Source: JBBROS01 sp963792675
GTDB lineage: Bacteria; Pseudomonadota; Alphaproteobacteria; Acetobacterales; Acetobacteraceae
Assembly (NCBI GenBank): GCA_963792675.1
Contig: CAWBWT010000002.1
Span: forward strand, 1,116,001 to 1,180,000
DNA length: 64,000 bases
Direction of reading: 5' to 3'
Position 1 is the stretch's first letter. Every line of letters starts with the position of its first letter. The notes under the pieces are model-generated. The model was not told the origin of the DNA. It was given only the letters and a program-made list of their open reading frames with translations, and did no database searches. Positions 51,748 through 60,929 of the stretch are shown one piece after another. Both the position numbers and the translations under genes were made by a program.

Positions 51748-52803
51748 TTAGTCCATGAGGAACACGCCCTTGCCGCCGGTCTGCTTGTTGAACAAGTCGT
51801 AGGCTTCGGCGGCTTGGTCGAGGCGCCACTGGTCGGTGAACAGCGCGTCCACGTCGACGCCGCGCTCGACGATGAAGCGGGCGCATTCGGCCTGGCCGAT
51901 GGTGGAGAAGGTCCAGCTGCCGACCACCGTCAGCTGCCGCCGCAGCAGGTCCGGGCTGACGTCGATGCGCAGATCGCCGCCTTCGCCGACGCAGACCATT
52001 GTGCCCCACACCTTGGAAGCGCGGATTGCCGCGATGCGGGCGTCCGGTGAACTGGAGGTGTCGAAGGTGGCGTCGGCGCCGCGCCCGTCGGTCAGGTCGC
52101 GGATTCGTGCGGCGGCATCGTTCGAGCGCGGGTCCACGGTTTCCCAGGCGCCGAACTGCTTGGCGCGGGCCAGGCGCTCCGGGCTAACGTCGAGCGCGAT
52201 GACCCGGGCGCCCATCGCGGCGGCGAGCTGGGTCGCCGACAAACCGACCGGGCCCTGGCCGAACACCGCGATCGTGTCATTGCCCGACAGGTTGGCCCGG
52301 CGCAGCGCGCCGTACGCGGTGCCGGTGCCGCAGGCGATCGCCGCCCCGGCCGCGAACGAGAGTGAGTCCGGCAGCGGCAGCACGGTGTTGGCCGGGACCT
52401 TGAGGTAGTTGGCATGGCCGCCATGGGCGTTGTTGCCGTAGACCTTGATCGGCACCTCCTGGCAGAGCTGGGTCCAGCCGGAGCGGCAGTGGTTGCAGGT
52501 GTTGCAGCCCTGGTAGTGGTGGATCATCACCCGCTGTCCGACCTGCGCCAGCCTGCGGTCCACGCCGGCGCCGACGGCGGCGATGATGCCAGCCGGTTCG
52601 TGGCCGACGATCACCGGGTCGGTGTTGACCGGCAGTCCGGTGGCCGCCGGACCGCCGCCTTTCTTGCGGCGATACTGGTGCAGGTCGCTGCCGCACATGC
52701 CGGACGCCTTCATCTCCACGACCACCTCGCCCGGGCCGGGCTCGGGGTCGGGGAACGGCATGATCTCGACCTCGCACTCGCCGTGGAACACTACCCCGCG
52801 CAT
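51748..52803 (-). CDS. Zinc-dependent alcohol dehydrogenase (MDR family)
   Basis: 351-aa NAD(P)-dependent dehydrogenase. The catalytic-zinc region has G-M-C-G-S-D-L-H and V-G-H-E-P-A-G. The structural zinc lobe has C-N-T-C-N-H-C-R-S-G-W-T-Q-L-C (four Cys). Rossmann motif V-F-G-Q-G-P-V-G-L. Probably a sec-alcohol or polyol-type dehydrogenase; the substrate cannot be assigned. The ATG at 52803 lies 13 bases inside the end of the GGDEF-EAL gene on the same strand, so the two may be translationally linked. Confidence 0.9.
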   Translation of the reverse strand: MRGVVFHGECEVEIMPFPDPEPGPGEVVVEMKASGMCGSDLHQYRRKKGGGPAATGLPVNTDPVIVGHEPAGIIAAVGAGVDRRLAQVGQRVMIHHYQGCNTCNHCRSGWTQLCQEVPIKVYGNNAHGGHANYLKVPANTVLPLPDSLSFAAGAAIACGTGTAYGALRRANLSGNDTIAVFGQGPVGLSATQLAAAMGARVIALDVSPERLARAKQFGAWETVDPRSNDAAARIRDLTDGRGADATFDTSSSPDARIAAIRASKVWGTMVCVGEGGDLRIDVSPDLLRRQLTVVGSWTFSTIGQAECARFIVERGVDVDALFTDQWRLDQAAEAYDLFNKQTGGKGVFLMD

Positions 52804-55271
52804 CGCTCGCCTCCGTGGTGGACCGGCGCCGGGCGGGGCTGCCGCCCGGTCACTCCGGAGCGATGCTGACGCGTACGGCGCCGCTCGGCGAGGGCCTTTA
52901 CGCGGCCGGTTCCACCAATTGCGGGATGCTCGGCAGCGGTCAGGCCGGCGGTTGCCGCGGTTGCCGCCAACAGCGCTTGCGTGCTGTCGCGATCGAGCGC
53001 CTTGCTGAACAGGAAGCCCTGGCCACGATCGCAGCCCCACTGGCCGAGCAGCGCCGCCTGCTCCTCGGTCTCGATGCCCTCACCGGTCACCCGCAGGTTC
53101 AGCGACTTGGCCAACGCCATGATCGCGTGGATGATCGCGGTGTCCTCGTGGTTCTGGCCGACGCCGCTGACGAAGGAGCGGTCGATCTTCAGCACGTCGA
53201 GCGGCAGCCGCTTGAGGTAGGACAGCGACGAGTAGCCGGTGCCGAAATCGTCGACCGCCAGCTGGATCCCAAGCCGCTTCAGCTCCCACAAGGTGCGGAT
53301 CGTCGCCTCGGCATCGCGCATGATGATGCCTTCGGTGATCTCGAGCTTGAGGCAGCCCGGGGCGAGCCCGGTCGTCTGCAGCACTTGGACGATGTCGGCC
53401 ACCAGGCTTTGCTGCTGGAACTGCCGCGGCGATAGATTGACGCTGACGGTCAGCGGCGGCTCGGTCGGGAACTGGGTCTGCCACTCGGCCACCTGCCGGC
53501 ACGCCTCCTCCATCACCCACAAGCCGAGCGGGATGATGAGCCCGGTGTCTTCGGCGAGCGGGATGAAGTCGTTCGGCGGGATGAGGCCACGGGCGGGATG
53601 CTGCCAGCGGACCAGCGCCTCGACCTCGCTGACGACGCCGGTGTCCATGGCCACGATCGGCTGGTAGTGGACCCGCAGCTCGCCGTGGGCGATCGCATGC
53701 CGCAGGTCGCTCTCGAGTTCGAGCCGGGCCAGCGAGTCGGAGTGCATGGTCGGGTCGAAGATGACGGAGCGGGCACGACCCTCGCTCTTGGCCCGGTACA
53801 TGGCCACGTCGGCATTGCGCAGCAGGGTTTCCGCCGTGTCGCGCTCGGGCGAGCTGAGGGCGATGCCGATGCTTGCGGAGATCACGAGCTCGCGGCCGTC
53901 CAGCACCACCGGGCGGCTGAACTGGTGCTGGATGGCCTGGGCGATCGGCAATGCGTCCTCCTCGCCGTCCAGCAGCTCGAGCACGATCACGAATTCGTCG
54001 CCGCTGAGCCGCGCCACCGTATCCTGGGCGCGAATGCAGCACCGCAGGCGCGCCGCCGCCTCGACCAGCAGTCGATCCCCCATGTGATGGCCGAGGCTGT
54101 CGTTGATGAGCTTGAAGTTGTCGAGGTCGATGAACACCAGCCCGACCGAGTCCTTGCGCCGGTTGGCGCGCACCAATGCCTGCTCCAGCCGATCGCGCAG
54201 CAGCACGCGGTTGGGCAAGCCGGTGAGGGCGTCGTAGAACGCCTGCTGCGTCAGCTGCTGTTCGTAGCTCTTGCGCTCGGTGATGTCGCGCGCGGTCAGC
54301 ACGATGCCTGCGAGCGCCGGGTCGTGCAGCAGGTTGGTGCCGACCAACTCGGCGGTTCGCCACTCGCCGGCTCCGTTCCGCAGGCGGAGCTCAATCTTGC
54401 GCACGATGTCGGGCGCACCGGCCGGCGAAATCCGGCGCAGCTGGTCCCACATTTCGCGGAACGCCGGATGGTCGTCCTCATGGATCAGCGCCGGCAGCGT
54501 GTCTCCGACTAGGCTGCCGTCCTCGTATTGCCAGGCGGTTTTCTCGACGGGGCTGTTGTAGGTGATGGTGCCTGTCTTGGTGCAGATCAGGATCAGGTCC
54601 GACGCGTTCTGCACGAGCCCATGCAGCCGCTGCTCGCTGCGGCGGACGAGGGCGGCTTCGCGGGTAATGGTGTCGGCTTTGTCGCGCTGGGTGCGGCGAA
54701 GCGTCAGCCAGAACAGGGCGACCAGTACGCAACCAAAGGCATAGATCGGCGGCGTGACCATCAATTGCTGGCGCTGCAACGCTGACAACGCTGCGAGATG
54801 CTTCTGCGCTTGGAGGCGATGATGTTCGGCGGCCTCGTCGACCCAGGATTCCACCTGGTCGAACACCGGGTCAGCTTCCTCCTCATCGATCCGCTTGACG
54901 GCGTCCCGGTCGTTCGCGTCGGCGGCGGCGAACATGCGTGGGATGATGGCGAGGTATTGCTGGTGACGTTGCTGCACCTGCTCGACCAGGGCACGGTCGC
55001 GGGCGCGAACTCGTTCGTGTAGCGATTGCAGGGTGTCGTCGAGTTGTCCGGCGACATCGCGGAAGCTGGCGAGCGCCTCCGGGCTCGGCTCGATGCGGTA
55101 TTGCCGCTCGTTGGATTCCTCGACGCGGACCAGGAAGCGGGCATGGGCGAACTCCGCGCCCAGCTGCACGGCGCTTTTGGCCGCTTCCCCGTTCCGATAG
55201 GTGTCGAGCGTGCTGAGGACGGCAAACGTCAGGAACAAGGCCAGGACGGAGAACAGCCCGAGGGATGCCAT
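52791..55271 (-). CDS. Membrane-bound PAS-GGDEF-EAL cyclic-di-GMP protein
   Basis: 826 aa. Two transmembrane helices (about 3-22 and 172-190) flank a helical periplasmic sensor of about 145 residues. Then a coiled linker, a PAS domain (about 208-330, ending T-A-R-D-I-T-E-R-K), a GGDEF domain with D-A-L-T-G-L-P-N-R and active-site S-G-D-E-F (first Gly replaced by Ser, still compatible with cyclase activity), and an EAL domain with E-V-E-A-L-V-R-W, N-L-S-P-R-Q-F, D-D-F-G-T-G-Y-S-S and K-I-D-R-S-F-V. It may make or degrade c-di-GMP in response to a periplasmic cue. The last 60 residues are low-complexity. An upstream ATG at 55341 in another frame would add residues if one base were removed. Confidence 0.92.
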   Translation of the reverse strand: MASLGLFSVLALFLTFAVLSTLDTYRNGEAAKSAVQLGAEFAHARFLVRVEESNERQYRIEPSPEALASFRDVAGQLDDTLQSLHERVRARDRALVEQVQQRHQQYLAIIPRMFAAADANDRDAVKRIDEEEADPVFDQVESWVDEAAEHHRLQAQKHLAALSALQRQQLMVTPPIYAFGCVLVALFWLTLRRTQRDKADTITREAALVRRSEQRLHGLVQNASDLILICTKTGTITYNSPVEKTAWQYEDGSLVGDTLPALIHEDDHPAFREMWDQLRRISPAGAPDIVRKIELRLRNGAGEWRTAELVGTNLLHDPALAGIVLTARDITERKSYEQQLTQQAFYDALTGLPNRVLLRDRLEQALVRANRRKDSVGLVFIDLDNFKLINDSLGHHMGDRLLVEAAARLRCCIRAQDTVARLSGDEFVIVLELLDGEEDALPIAQAIQHQFSRPVVLDGRELVISASIGIALSSPERDTAETLLRNADVAMYRAKSEGRARSVIFDPTMHSDSLARLELESDLRHAIAHGELRVHYQPIVAMDTGVVSEVEALVRWQHPARGLIPPNDFIPLAEDTGLIIPLGLWVMEEACRQVAEWQTQFPTEPPLTVSVNLSPRQFQQQSLVADIVQVLQTTGLAPGCLKLEITEGIIMRDAEATIRTLWELKRLGIQLAVDDFGTGYSSLSYLKRLPLDVLKIDRSFVSGVGQNHEDTAIIHAIMALAKSLNLRVTGEGIETEEQAALLGQWGCDRGQGFLFSKALDRDSTQALLAATAATAGLTAAEHPAIGGTGRVKALAERRRTRQHRSGVTGRQPRPAPVHHGGERCAG

Positions 55272-55527
55272 CGGTACTCGACATCGTGGCGCGCCGCACG
55301 ATGCCGGCGCTGCCGGCCGCGGGCAGCTCAGATGCGTTCATAGGCGATGGGTCCCAGGTGCAATCCACGCCCGCTATAGCAGCGTAATGATGAAGCAGAA
55401 TTTAAGACTTGTTCGAAATGTCATGTTGAGTTGCCGCCGTCGTCCGGGCCGCCGCTCGGCCGCTTGCCCGGTCTAGGCCCTGCCGCCGGTTGCGTGCTAA
55501 CAGGGCGCCGGAGGACACTGACGCGTC

Positions 55528-56118
55528 ATGTTCGATTTCGCCTGGACCGAGATAGCCCTGATCGGGGTGGTGGCGCTGGTCGCCATCGGACCAAAGGACC
55601 TGCCGGTCGCGATCAAGGCCGTCGCCGAGATGGTCAAGAAGGCCCGGCGCATGGCCGGCGAGTTCCAGACCCACGTGGACGAGATGGTCCGCGAAGCGAA
55701 CCTGCACGAGGTGCGCGACCAGTTCAACGATCTCCGCCGCATGGACATCAAGGGCAAGATTCTCAATGCGGTAGACGGCGACCGCACGATCCGCAAGACG
55801 ATCGAGGAGAACCCGTTCGACTTCAAGCCGGCGCCGCCGCCGGTTCCGGTCGCGGATGCGAGCACCGCGCCGACCGACGCCGTCCTGTCGGAGCTTGCGG
55901 TCGCGGAGCGGCCGGAGCACGTCATCCCGGCGCCGGCCGAGGCGCCCGCGCCCGAGGAAGCCGGGCTCGAGACCGAGACCGCCGCCCCGTCCTTCCTGCC
56001 GCCAACGGTCGTGGCCGCCGGCCGGCCCTCGTCGCGCAGCCTGCCGCCGGCCTTCGTGCCGCCCGCCGTGGTCGCCGCCTCGGCCCGGCGCCGGGATTAC
56101 GCGTCGCCCTACGCTTGA
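55528..56118 (+). CDS. tatB: Sec-independent protein translocase TatB
   Basis: 196-aa component of the twin-arginine translocase. A single N-terminal transmembrane helix (M-F-D-F-A-W-T-E-I-A-L-I-G-V-V-A-L-V) is followed by the hinge A-I-G-P-K-D-L-P and an amphipathic helix K-A-V-A-E-M-V-K-K-A-R, all diagnostic. The C-terminal half is Pro/Ala-rich and variable. No tatA precedes it, so TatA is probably encoded elsewhere. Followed by tatC after 39 bases. Confidence 0.95.
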   Translation: MFDFAWTEIALIGVVALVAIGPKDLPVAIKAVAEMVKKARRMAGEFQTHVDEMVREANLHEVRDQFNDLRRMDIKGKILNAVDGDRTIRKTIEENPFDFKPAPPPVPVADASTAPTDAVLSELAVAERPEHVIPAPAEAPAPEEAGLETETAAPSFLPPTVVAAGRPSSRSLPPAFVPPAVVAASARRRDYASPYA

Positions 56119-56157
56119 GGCCGCCGCCCCCGCGGCAACCACTCCAGGACATCCGAA

Positions 56158-56952
56158 TTGGCCCCCAAAGACGCGATCACCGACGACGACCCGATCAACG
56201 ACAAGCCGATGCCGTTGCTCGACCACCTGATCGAGCTACGCCGCCGGCTGCTGTGGTCGGGCGTGGCGTTCGCGGTGTGCTTCGCGTTCTGCTACCACTT
56301 CAGTACCGAGATCTACTCGTTCCTGGCGCAACCGCTGGCCGACATCCTGGTGCAGAAGACCGGGCAGAACCGGCGGCTGATCTTCACCCAGCTTTACGAG
56401 GCCTTTTTCACCTATCTTAAGGTCGCGTTCTTCGGCGCCGCCTTCATCTCGTTCCCGGTGGTGGCGAGCCAGCTCTACATGTTCGTCGCGCCCGGCCTGT
56501 ACCGGAGCGAGAAACGCGCGATGCTGCCGTTCCTGGTCGCGACGCCGTTCCTGTTCGTGCTCGGCGGCGCGTTGGCGTATTACTTCGTTTTTCCCGCGGC
56601 TTGGCGGTTCTTCCTTAGCTTCGAATCACCTGACGGCGGCGGCGGCCTGCCGGTGCAGCTTGAAGCCAAGGTCAGCGAATATCTGAGCCTCGTGATGAAG
56701 CTGATCTTCGCGTTCGGCATCGCCTTCCAGCTGCCGGTGCTGCTGACGCTGCTGGCCAAGGTCGGCATCGTCAGCTCGGCGGCGCTGAAGAAATACCGCC
56801 GCTACGCCTATGTCGGCATGTTCATCGTGGCGGCGATCATCACCCCGCCCGACGTGATCACCCAGACCGGCCTCGCGATCCCGCTTATTCTTCTGTACGA
56901 GGTCTCGATCTTCACCGCGAGCCTGGTGGAAACCAAGCCGGTGGACGCCTGA
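56158..56952 (+). CDS. tatC: Sec-independent protein translocase TatC
   Basis: 264-aa six-helix membrane protein that recognises twin-arginine signal peptides with TatB. Family motifs: P-L-L-D-H-L-I-E-L-R-R-R-L at about 18-30, F-T-Q-L-Y-E-A-F-F, A-P-G-L-Y-R-S-E-K-R and I-I-T-P-P-D-V-I-T-Q. A TTG start at 56158 was chosen, with AGGA 9 bases upstream; the in-frame ATG at 56209 would begin right at the conserved part. Its stop shares one base with the serS start (TGATG). Confidence 0.95.
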   Translation: MAPKDAITDDDPINDKPMPLLDHLIELRRRLLWSGVAFAVCFAFCYHFSTEIYSFLAQPLADILVQKTGQNRRLIFTQLYEAFFTYLKVAFFGAAFISFPVVASQLYMFVAPGLYRSEKRAMLPFLVATPFLFVLGGALAYYFVFPAAWRFFLSFESPDGGGGLPVQLEAKVSEYLSLVMKLIFAFGIAFQLPVLLTLLAKVGIVSSAALKKYRRYAYVGMFIVAAIITPPDVITQTGLAIPLILLYEVSIFTASLVETKPVDA

Positions 56953-58235
56953 TGCACGACATTCGGGCGATCCGGGCGGATCCGGCCGCGTTCGACGCGG
57001 CGATGGCCCGGCGCGGGCTCGCGCCGTTGGCCGATGCGGTCGCGGCGCTCGACACGGAGCGGCGGGCGGCCCTCGGGGCGCAGCAGGAGCAGCAGGCGCG
57101 GCGCAACGTCCTCGCCCGCGAGATCGGCGCCGCCAAGCGGTCGGGCGGCGACAGCGCGGGGCTGGAGGCGGAGGCGACGGCGCTGCGCGATGCCATGGCC
57201 GCGCTGGAACGCAAGGCAGCCGACCTGGACGCAGCCGTGCGGGAGCGGCTGGAGGGGCTGCCCAACGTGCTCGACCCGGACGTGCCGGACGGCGCCGACG
57301 AGAGCGGCAACGTGGTCCTCAAGCAGCACGGCGAGACGCTGAAGCCTGACTTCACCGCCCGCGAGCACTTCGACCTCGGCGAAGCGCTGGGGGACATGCT
57401 GTTCGAACAGGCGGCGCGGATGTCGGGCGCCCGCTTTACCATCCTGCAGCGCCGGCTCGCGCGGCTGGAACGGGCGCTCGGCCAGTACATGCTCGACCTG
57501 CATGTGGAGAAGCATGGTTATGTCGAGACGCAGGTGCCGTTGCTGGTCAACGACGCGGCCGCCTACGGCACCGACAAGCTGCCGAAATTCGCCGACGACC
57601 TGTTCCGCACCACCGATGGCCGCTGGCTGATCCCGACCGCGGAGGTGCCGCTGACCAGCCTGGTGATGGACCAGGTGGTGCCGGAAGCGTCGCTGCCGAT
57701 CCGCGTTACTGCGCTGAGCGAATGTTTCCGGAGCGAGGCCGGGTCGGCCGGGCGGGATACGCGGGGGATGCTGCGGCAGCATCAGTTCCGCAAGGTCGAG
57801 CTGGTCAGCATCGTCCATCCCGACCACAGCGAGGCGGAGCACGAGCGCATGACCGCCTGCGCCGAGGCGGTGCTGGAGGGGTTGGGGCTCACGTATCGCC
57901 GGGTCGTGCTGTGCGCCGGGGATACCGGGTTCGGCGCCGCCAAGACGTTCGACCTGGAGGTCTGGCTGCCGGGGCAGCAGGCCTGGCGGGAGATCAGCTC
58001 GTGCTCGAACACGCGAGCGTTCCAGGCGCGGCGAATGAATGCGCGGATGCGCGGCGCGGATGGCAAGGTGGCAGGGCCGGTGCATACGCTGAACGGCTCC
58101 GGCGTGGCGCTCGGCCGGGCGCTGATCGCTGTCATGGAAACCTACCAGGACGCCGAGGGCGGCATCGCCGTGCCGCCGGTGCTGGTTCCCTACATGAACG
58201 GGCTCGAACGGATCGGGCCGCCCGGTGGGAGCTGA
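56952..58235 (+). CDS. serS: Seryl-tRNA synthetase
   Basis: 427-aa class II aminoacyl-tRNA synthetase. The N-terminal antiparallel coiled coil (about 25-105) binds the long variable arm of tRNA-Ser. Catalytic motif 2 is C-F-R-S-E-A-G-S-A-G-R-D-T-R-G and motif 3 is G-S-G-V-A-L-G-R-A. T-A-E-V-P-L-T is the serine-binding loop. The start overlaps tatC; tatB-tatC-serS in a row is a recurring alphaproteobacterial arrangement. Confidence 0.97.
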   Translation: MHDIRAIRADPAAFDAAMARRGLAPLADAVAALDTERRAALGAQQEQQARRNVLAREIGAAKRSGGDSAGLEAEATALRDAMAALERKAADLDAAVRERLEGLPNVLDPDVPDGADESGNVVLKQHGETLKPDFTAREHFDLGEALGDMLFEQAARMSGARFTILQRRLARLERALGQYMLDLHVEKHGYVETQVPLLVNDAAAYGTDKLPKFADDLFRTTDGRWLIPTAEVPLTSLVMDQVVPEASLPIRVTALSECFRSEAGSAGRDTRGMLRQHQFRKVELVSIVHPDHSEAEHERMTACAEAVLEGLGLTYRRVVLCAGDTGFGAAKTFDLEVWLPGQQAWREISSCSNTRAFQARRMNARMRGADGKVAGPVHTLNGSGVALGRALIAVMETYQDAEGGIAVPPVLVPYMNGLERIGPPGGS

Positions 58236-58239
58236 CGCC

Positions 58240-58410
58240 ATGACCGACGAACAGCTCGACGCGCTGGCCGCCGCACTTGGGATCTCGCTCCGCCCGGAAT
58301 GGCGCGACGCGGTGCGCGCCAACCTCGAGGTCAGCCTGCGGCTGGGCTCGGAGGTCGCCGCGTTCCCGCTCGACGACGAGGCCGAGCCGGCGCCGGTGTT
58401 CCGGGCATGA
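58240..58410 (+). CDS. AtzG-like small amidase subunit (DUF4089)
   Basis: 56-aa helical protein, M-T-D-E-Q-L-D-A-L-A-A-A-L-G-I with L-R-P-E-W-R-D-A-V and ending E-P-A-P-V-F-R-A. This matches AtzG-type subunits that form a small heterodimer partner with AtzE in cyanurate/biuret-type hydrolysis. The stop overlaps the next gene's ATG (ATGA), the expected order atzG-atzE. It starts 4 bases after serS. Confidence 0.82.
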   Translation: MTDEQLDALAAALGISLRPEWRDAVRANLEVSLRLGSEVAAFPLDDEAEPAPVFRA

Positions 58411-59687
58411 CGGTCGCCGAGAGCCTTGCGCGGATCCGGGCGAGCCGGCTCAACGCGTTCACCGACGTGCTCGAGGAGCGGGCGACGGAACAGGCCGCGC
58501 GGGCACGGGCCGCGCGGGCGGCAGGGCCGCTCGCCGGGGTGCCGTTCGCGGCCAAGAACCTGTTCGACATCGCCGGCCTGCCGACCCGGGCCGGGTCGCT
58601 GATCAACCGCGAACGGGCGCCGGCCACCGCCGACGCGACCCTCATCTCCCGGCTCGAAGCCGCGGGCGCGGTGCTGGTGGGCGGGCTCAACATGGGCGAG
58701 TACGCCTACGACTTCACCGGCGAGAACGTCCATGACGGCAACTGCCGCAACCCGCACGACCCGGAGCGGATGTCGGGCGGCAGCAGCAGCGGCTCGGGCG
58801 CGGCGGTCGGCGGCGGCCTGGTGCCACTTGCGTTGGGGTCGGACACCAACGGTTCGATCCGGGTTCCGGCCAGCCTGTGCGGCGTTTGGGGGCTGAAGCC
58901 GACCTATGGGCGGCTGACGCGGGCCGGCACCTTCCCGTTTGTCGCCAGCCTCGACCATTTGGGCCCGCTGGCCCGGGACGTCGGGACGCTGGTGGCGTCC
59001 TACAACGCCATGCAGGGGCCGGACCCGGCCGACCCGGCCTGCGCCGAGCGCCCGGCCGAGCCGGTCGCGGACCGGGGCGTCGGCGGCCTGCGGATCGCGG
59101 TCGCGGGCGGCTATTTCCAGGACCATGCCGGGCCGGAAGCGCGCGAGGCGGTGGCGGCGGTGGCGGCCGCGCTCGGTGCGACCCGGCAGGTGGAGCTGCC
59201 GGAAGCGGCGCGGGCGCGGGCGGCCGCCTACGTCATCACCACGGTCGAGGGCGCCGGCCTGCACCTCGACCGGCTGCGCGCCCGGCCGCAGGATTTCGAC
59301 CCGGCGGTGCGCGACCGGCTGATTGCCGGCGCCATGCTGCCGGGCGCTTTGTACATGCGGGCGCAGCGGTTCCGCCGCTGGTTCCGCGATGCGGTGCTGC
59401 GGCTGTTCGACGAGGTGGACGTCATCCTGGCGGCCTCCACGCCGGTGTCGGCGCCGCGGATCGGCCAGGCCACGATCGAGGTCGCCGGACAGGCGCTGCC
59501 GACCCGCGCCTCCATGGGCATGCTGACCCAGCCGATCAGCTTCATCGGCTTGCCGGTGGCGGCGGTGCCGGTGGTGCGGCCGGGGATGCCGCTCGGGGTG
59601 CAGGTGATCGCCGCGCCCTGGCGCGAGGACGTGGCCCTAGCGGTGGCTCTCGATCTCGAGCGCCGCGGCGTCGCGGCGGCTCGCTGA
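58407..59687 (+). CDS. AtzE-type amidase (1-carboxybiuret hydrolase-like)
   Basis: 426-aa amidase-signature enzyme. The catalytic triad is visible: Lys in F-A-A-K-N-L-F-D, cis-Ser in S-G-G-S-S-S-G-S-G-A, and nucleophile Ser in G-S-D-T-N-G-S-I-R-V-P. With the AtzG-like partner it probably hydrolyses carboxybiuret or a related amide, releasing ammonia; the biuret assignment is by analogy. Its 3' end overlaps the convergent nhaA by 51 bases. Confidence 0.87.
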   Translation: MTVAESLARIRASRLNAFTDVLEERATEQAARARAARAAGPLAGVPFAAKNLFDIAGLPTRAGSLINRERAPATADATLISRLEAAGAVLVGGLNMGEYAYDFTGENVHDGNCRNPHDPERMSGGSSSGSGAAVGGGLVPLALGSDTNGSIRVPASLCGVWGLKPTYGRLTRAGTFPFVASLDHLGPLARDVGTLVASYNAMQGPDPADPACAERPAEPVADRGVGGLRIAVAGGYFQDHAGPEAREAVAAVAAALGATRQVELPEAARARAAAYVITTVEGAGLHLDRLRARPQDFDPAVRDRLIAGAMLPGALYMRAQRFRRWFRDAVLRLFDEVDVILAASTPVSAPRIGQATIEVAGQALPTRASMGMLTQPISFIGLPVAAVPVVRPGMPLGVQVIAAPWREDVALAVALDLERRGVAAAR

Positions 59688-60881
59688 GGTTTCCCGGACG
59701 CCGGTGGCCGGCAGCGGCCGGGCGAGCGCCAGCACCAGCAAGCCGATCCCCGCCGACAGCAGCGAGGCGATGAACACCGCAAGCTTCACCTCGTCGCCGC
59801 GCGGCGAGCCGCGGAAGGCGAGGTCGCCGATGAACAGGCTCATGGTGAAGCCGATGCCGCACAGGATCGCCGCCCCGTAGAGCTGCACGAGCGTGATCCC
59901 GGTCGGCAGCCGCGCCAGGCCGAGCTTCCAGGCGGTGATCGCGGCGCCGAACACGCCGACCTGCTTGCCGAGCAGCAGGCCCAGCACCGTGCCGATCGCC
60001 AAGCGGTCCGCCCACGCGCCGGCCGGCAGCGTGTCGAAGCGCAGCCCGGCATTGGCCAGGCCGAACACCGGCAGCACGAGGAAGGCGACCCAGGGCTCGA
60101 TGCGATGCTCGAGCCGGGCGGCGGGGGCGTGGTCCTCGCCGTCGCGCGGCGCCATCGGCACCACGAAGGCCAGCGCCACGCCGGCCAGGGTGGCGTGGAT
60201 GCCGGACCGGAACACCAGCGCCCACAGCACGAGGCCGCCAAGCACATAGGGAACCAGGCTCCGCACTCCGGCGCGGTTCAGCCCGAACAGCCCGAGCAGC
60301 ACCAGCAGCGCGCCGCCGAGCGCCCAGAAGTCCAGGCCGTGCGAGTAGAACAGCGCAATCACCAGGATGGCGCCGAGGTCGTCGATGATCGCCAGTGCGG
60401 TGAGGAACACCTTGAGCGCCATCGGCACCCGCCGGCCGAGCACGCTGATGACCGCCAACGCGAAGGCGATGTCGGTCGCCACCGGAACCGCCCAGCCGCG
60501 CAGAGCGGTCGCATCACCCCAGTTCAGCGCCATGAAGATCAGCGCCGGGGCGATCATGCCGCCAAGCGCCGCAAGGCCCGGGGCGGCGAGCCGTTGCGGG
60601 GAGGCGAGTTCCCCGGTGGTCATCTCGCGCCGCAGCTCAAGCCCGACGAGGAGGAAGAACACCACCATCAGCCCGTCGTTGATCCATAGATGCAGCTCGA
60701 GCGGCACCGCGGCCACCGGTACGGCGTGCAGCAGTTCCTCGTAGACCGCATGCAGCGGCGAGTTGGCCCAGAGCAGCGCCACTACCCCGGACAGGATCAG
60801 CATCGCCCCGCCGGCGCTGCCGGAGCGGAGGAAATCGAGGATCGGCGCGAGACGGGCGGCGAGGGGGGGTGACAGGGGCAT
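59637..60881 (-). CDS. nhaA: Na+/H+ antiporter NhaA
   Basis: 414-aa, 12-helix inner-membrane antiporter for Na+ and pH homeostasis. Conserved W-I-N-D-G-L-M-V-V-F-F, the paired aspartates in A-L-A-I-I-D-D-L-G-A-I (ion-binding, E. coli D163/D164), G-I-H-A-T-L-A-G and P-T-D-I-A-F-A-like V-A-T-D-I-A-F-A-L are present. The C-terminal 25 residues are charged. The 3' 51 bases overlap antisense to the amidase gene. Confidence 0.95.
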   Translation of the reverse strand: MPLSPPLAARLAPILDFLRSGSAGGAMLILSGVVALLWANSPLHAVYEELLHAVPVAAVPLELHLWINDGLMVVFFLLVGLELRREMTTGELASPQRLAAPGLAALGGMIAPALIFMALNWGDATALRGWAVPVATDIAFALAVISVLGRRVPMALKVFLTALAIIDDLGAILVIALFYSHGLDFWALGGALLVLLGLFGLNRAGVRSLVPYVLGGLVLWALVFRSGIHATLAGVALAFVVPMAPRDGEDHAPAARLEHRIEPWVAFLVLPVFGLANAGLRFDTLPAGAWADRLAIGTVLGLLLGKQVGVFGAAITAWKLGLARLPTGITLVQLYGAAILCGIGFTMSLFIGDLAFRGSPRGDEVKLAVFIASLLSAGIGLLVLALARPLPATGVRETSASRRDAAALEIESHR

Positions 60882-60929
60882 TCAATCTCCGGGCGCAACG
60901 CCGGGGACCAGCGGCGCGTTCGGTGCTCT

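Noticed and set aside
54883..55341. Upstream ATG at 55341 as true start of the GGDEF-EAL protein
   Set aside because: It is in a different frame and would need a one-base correction. The ATG at 55271 lies directly before the first transmembrane helix and is sufficient.
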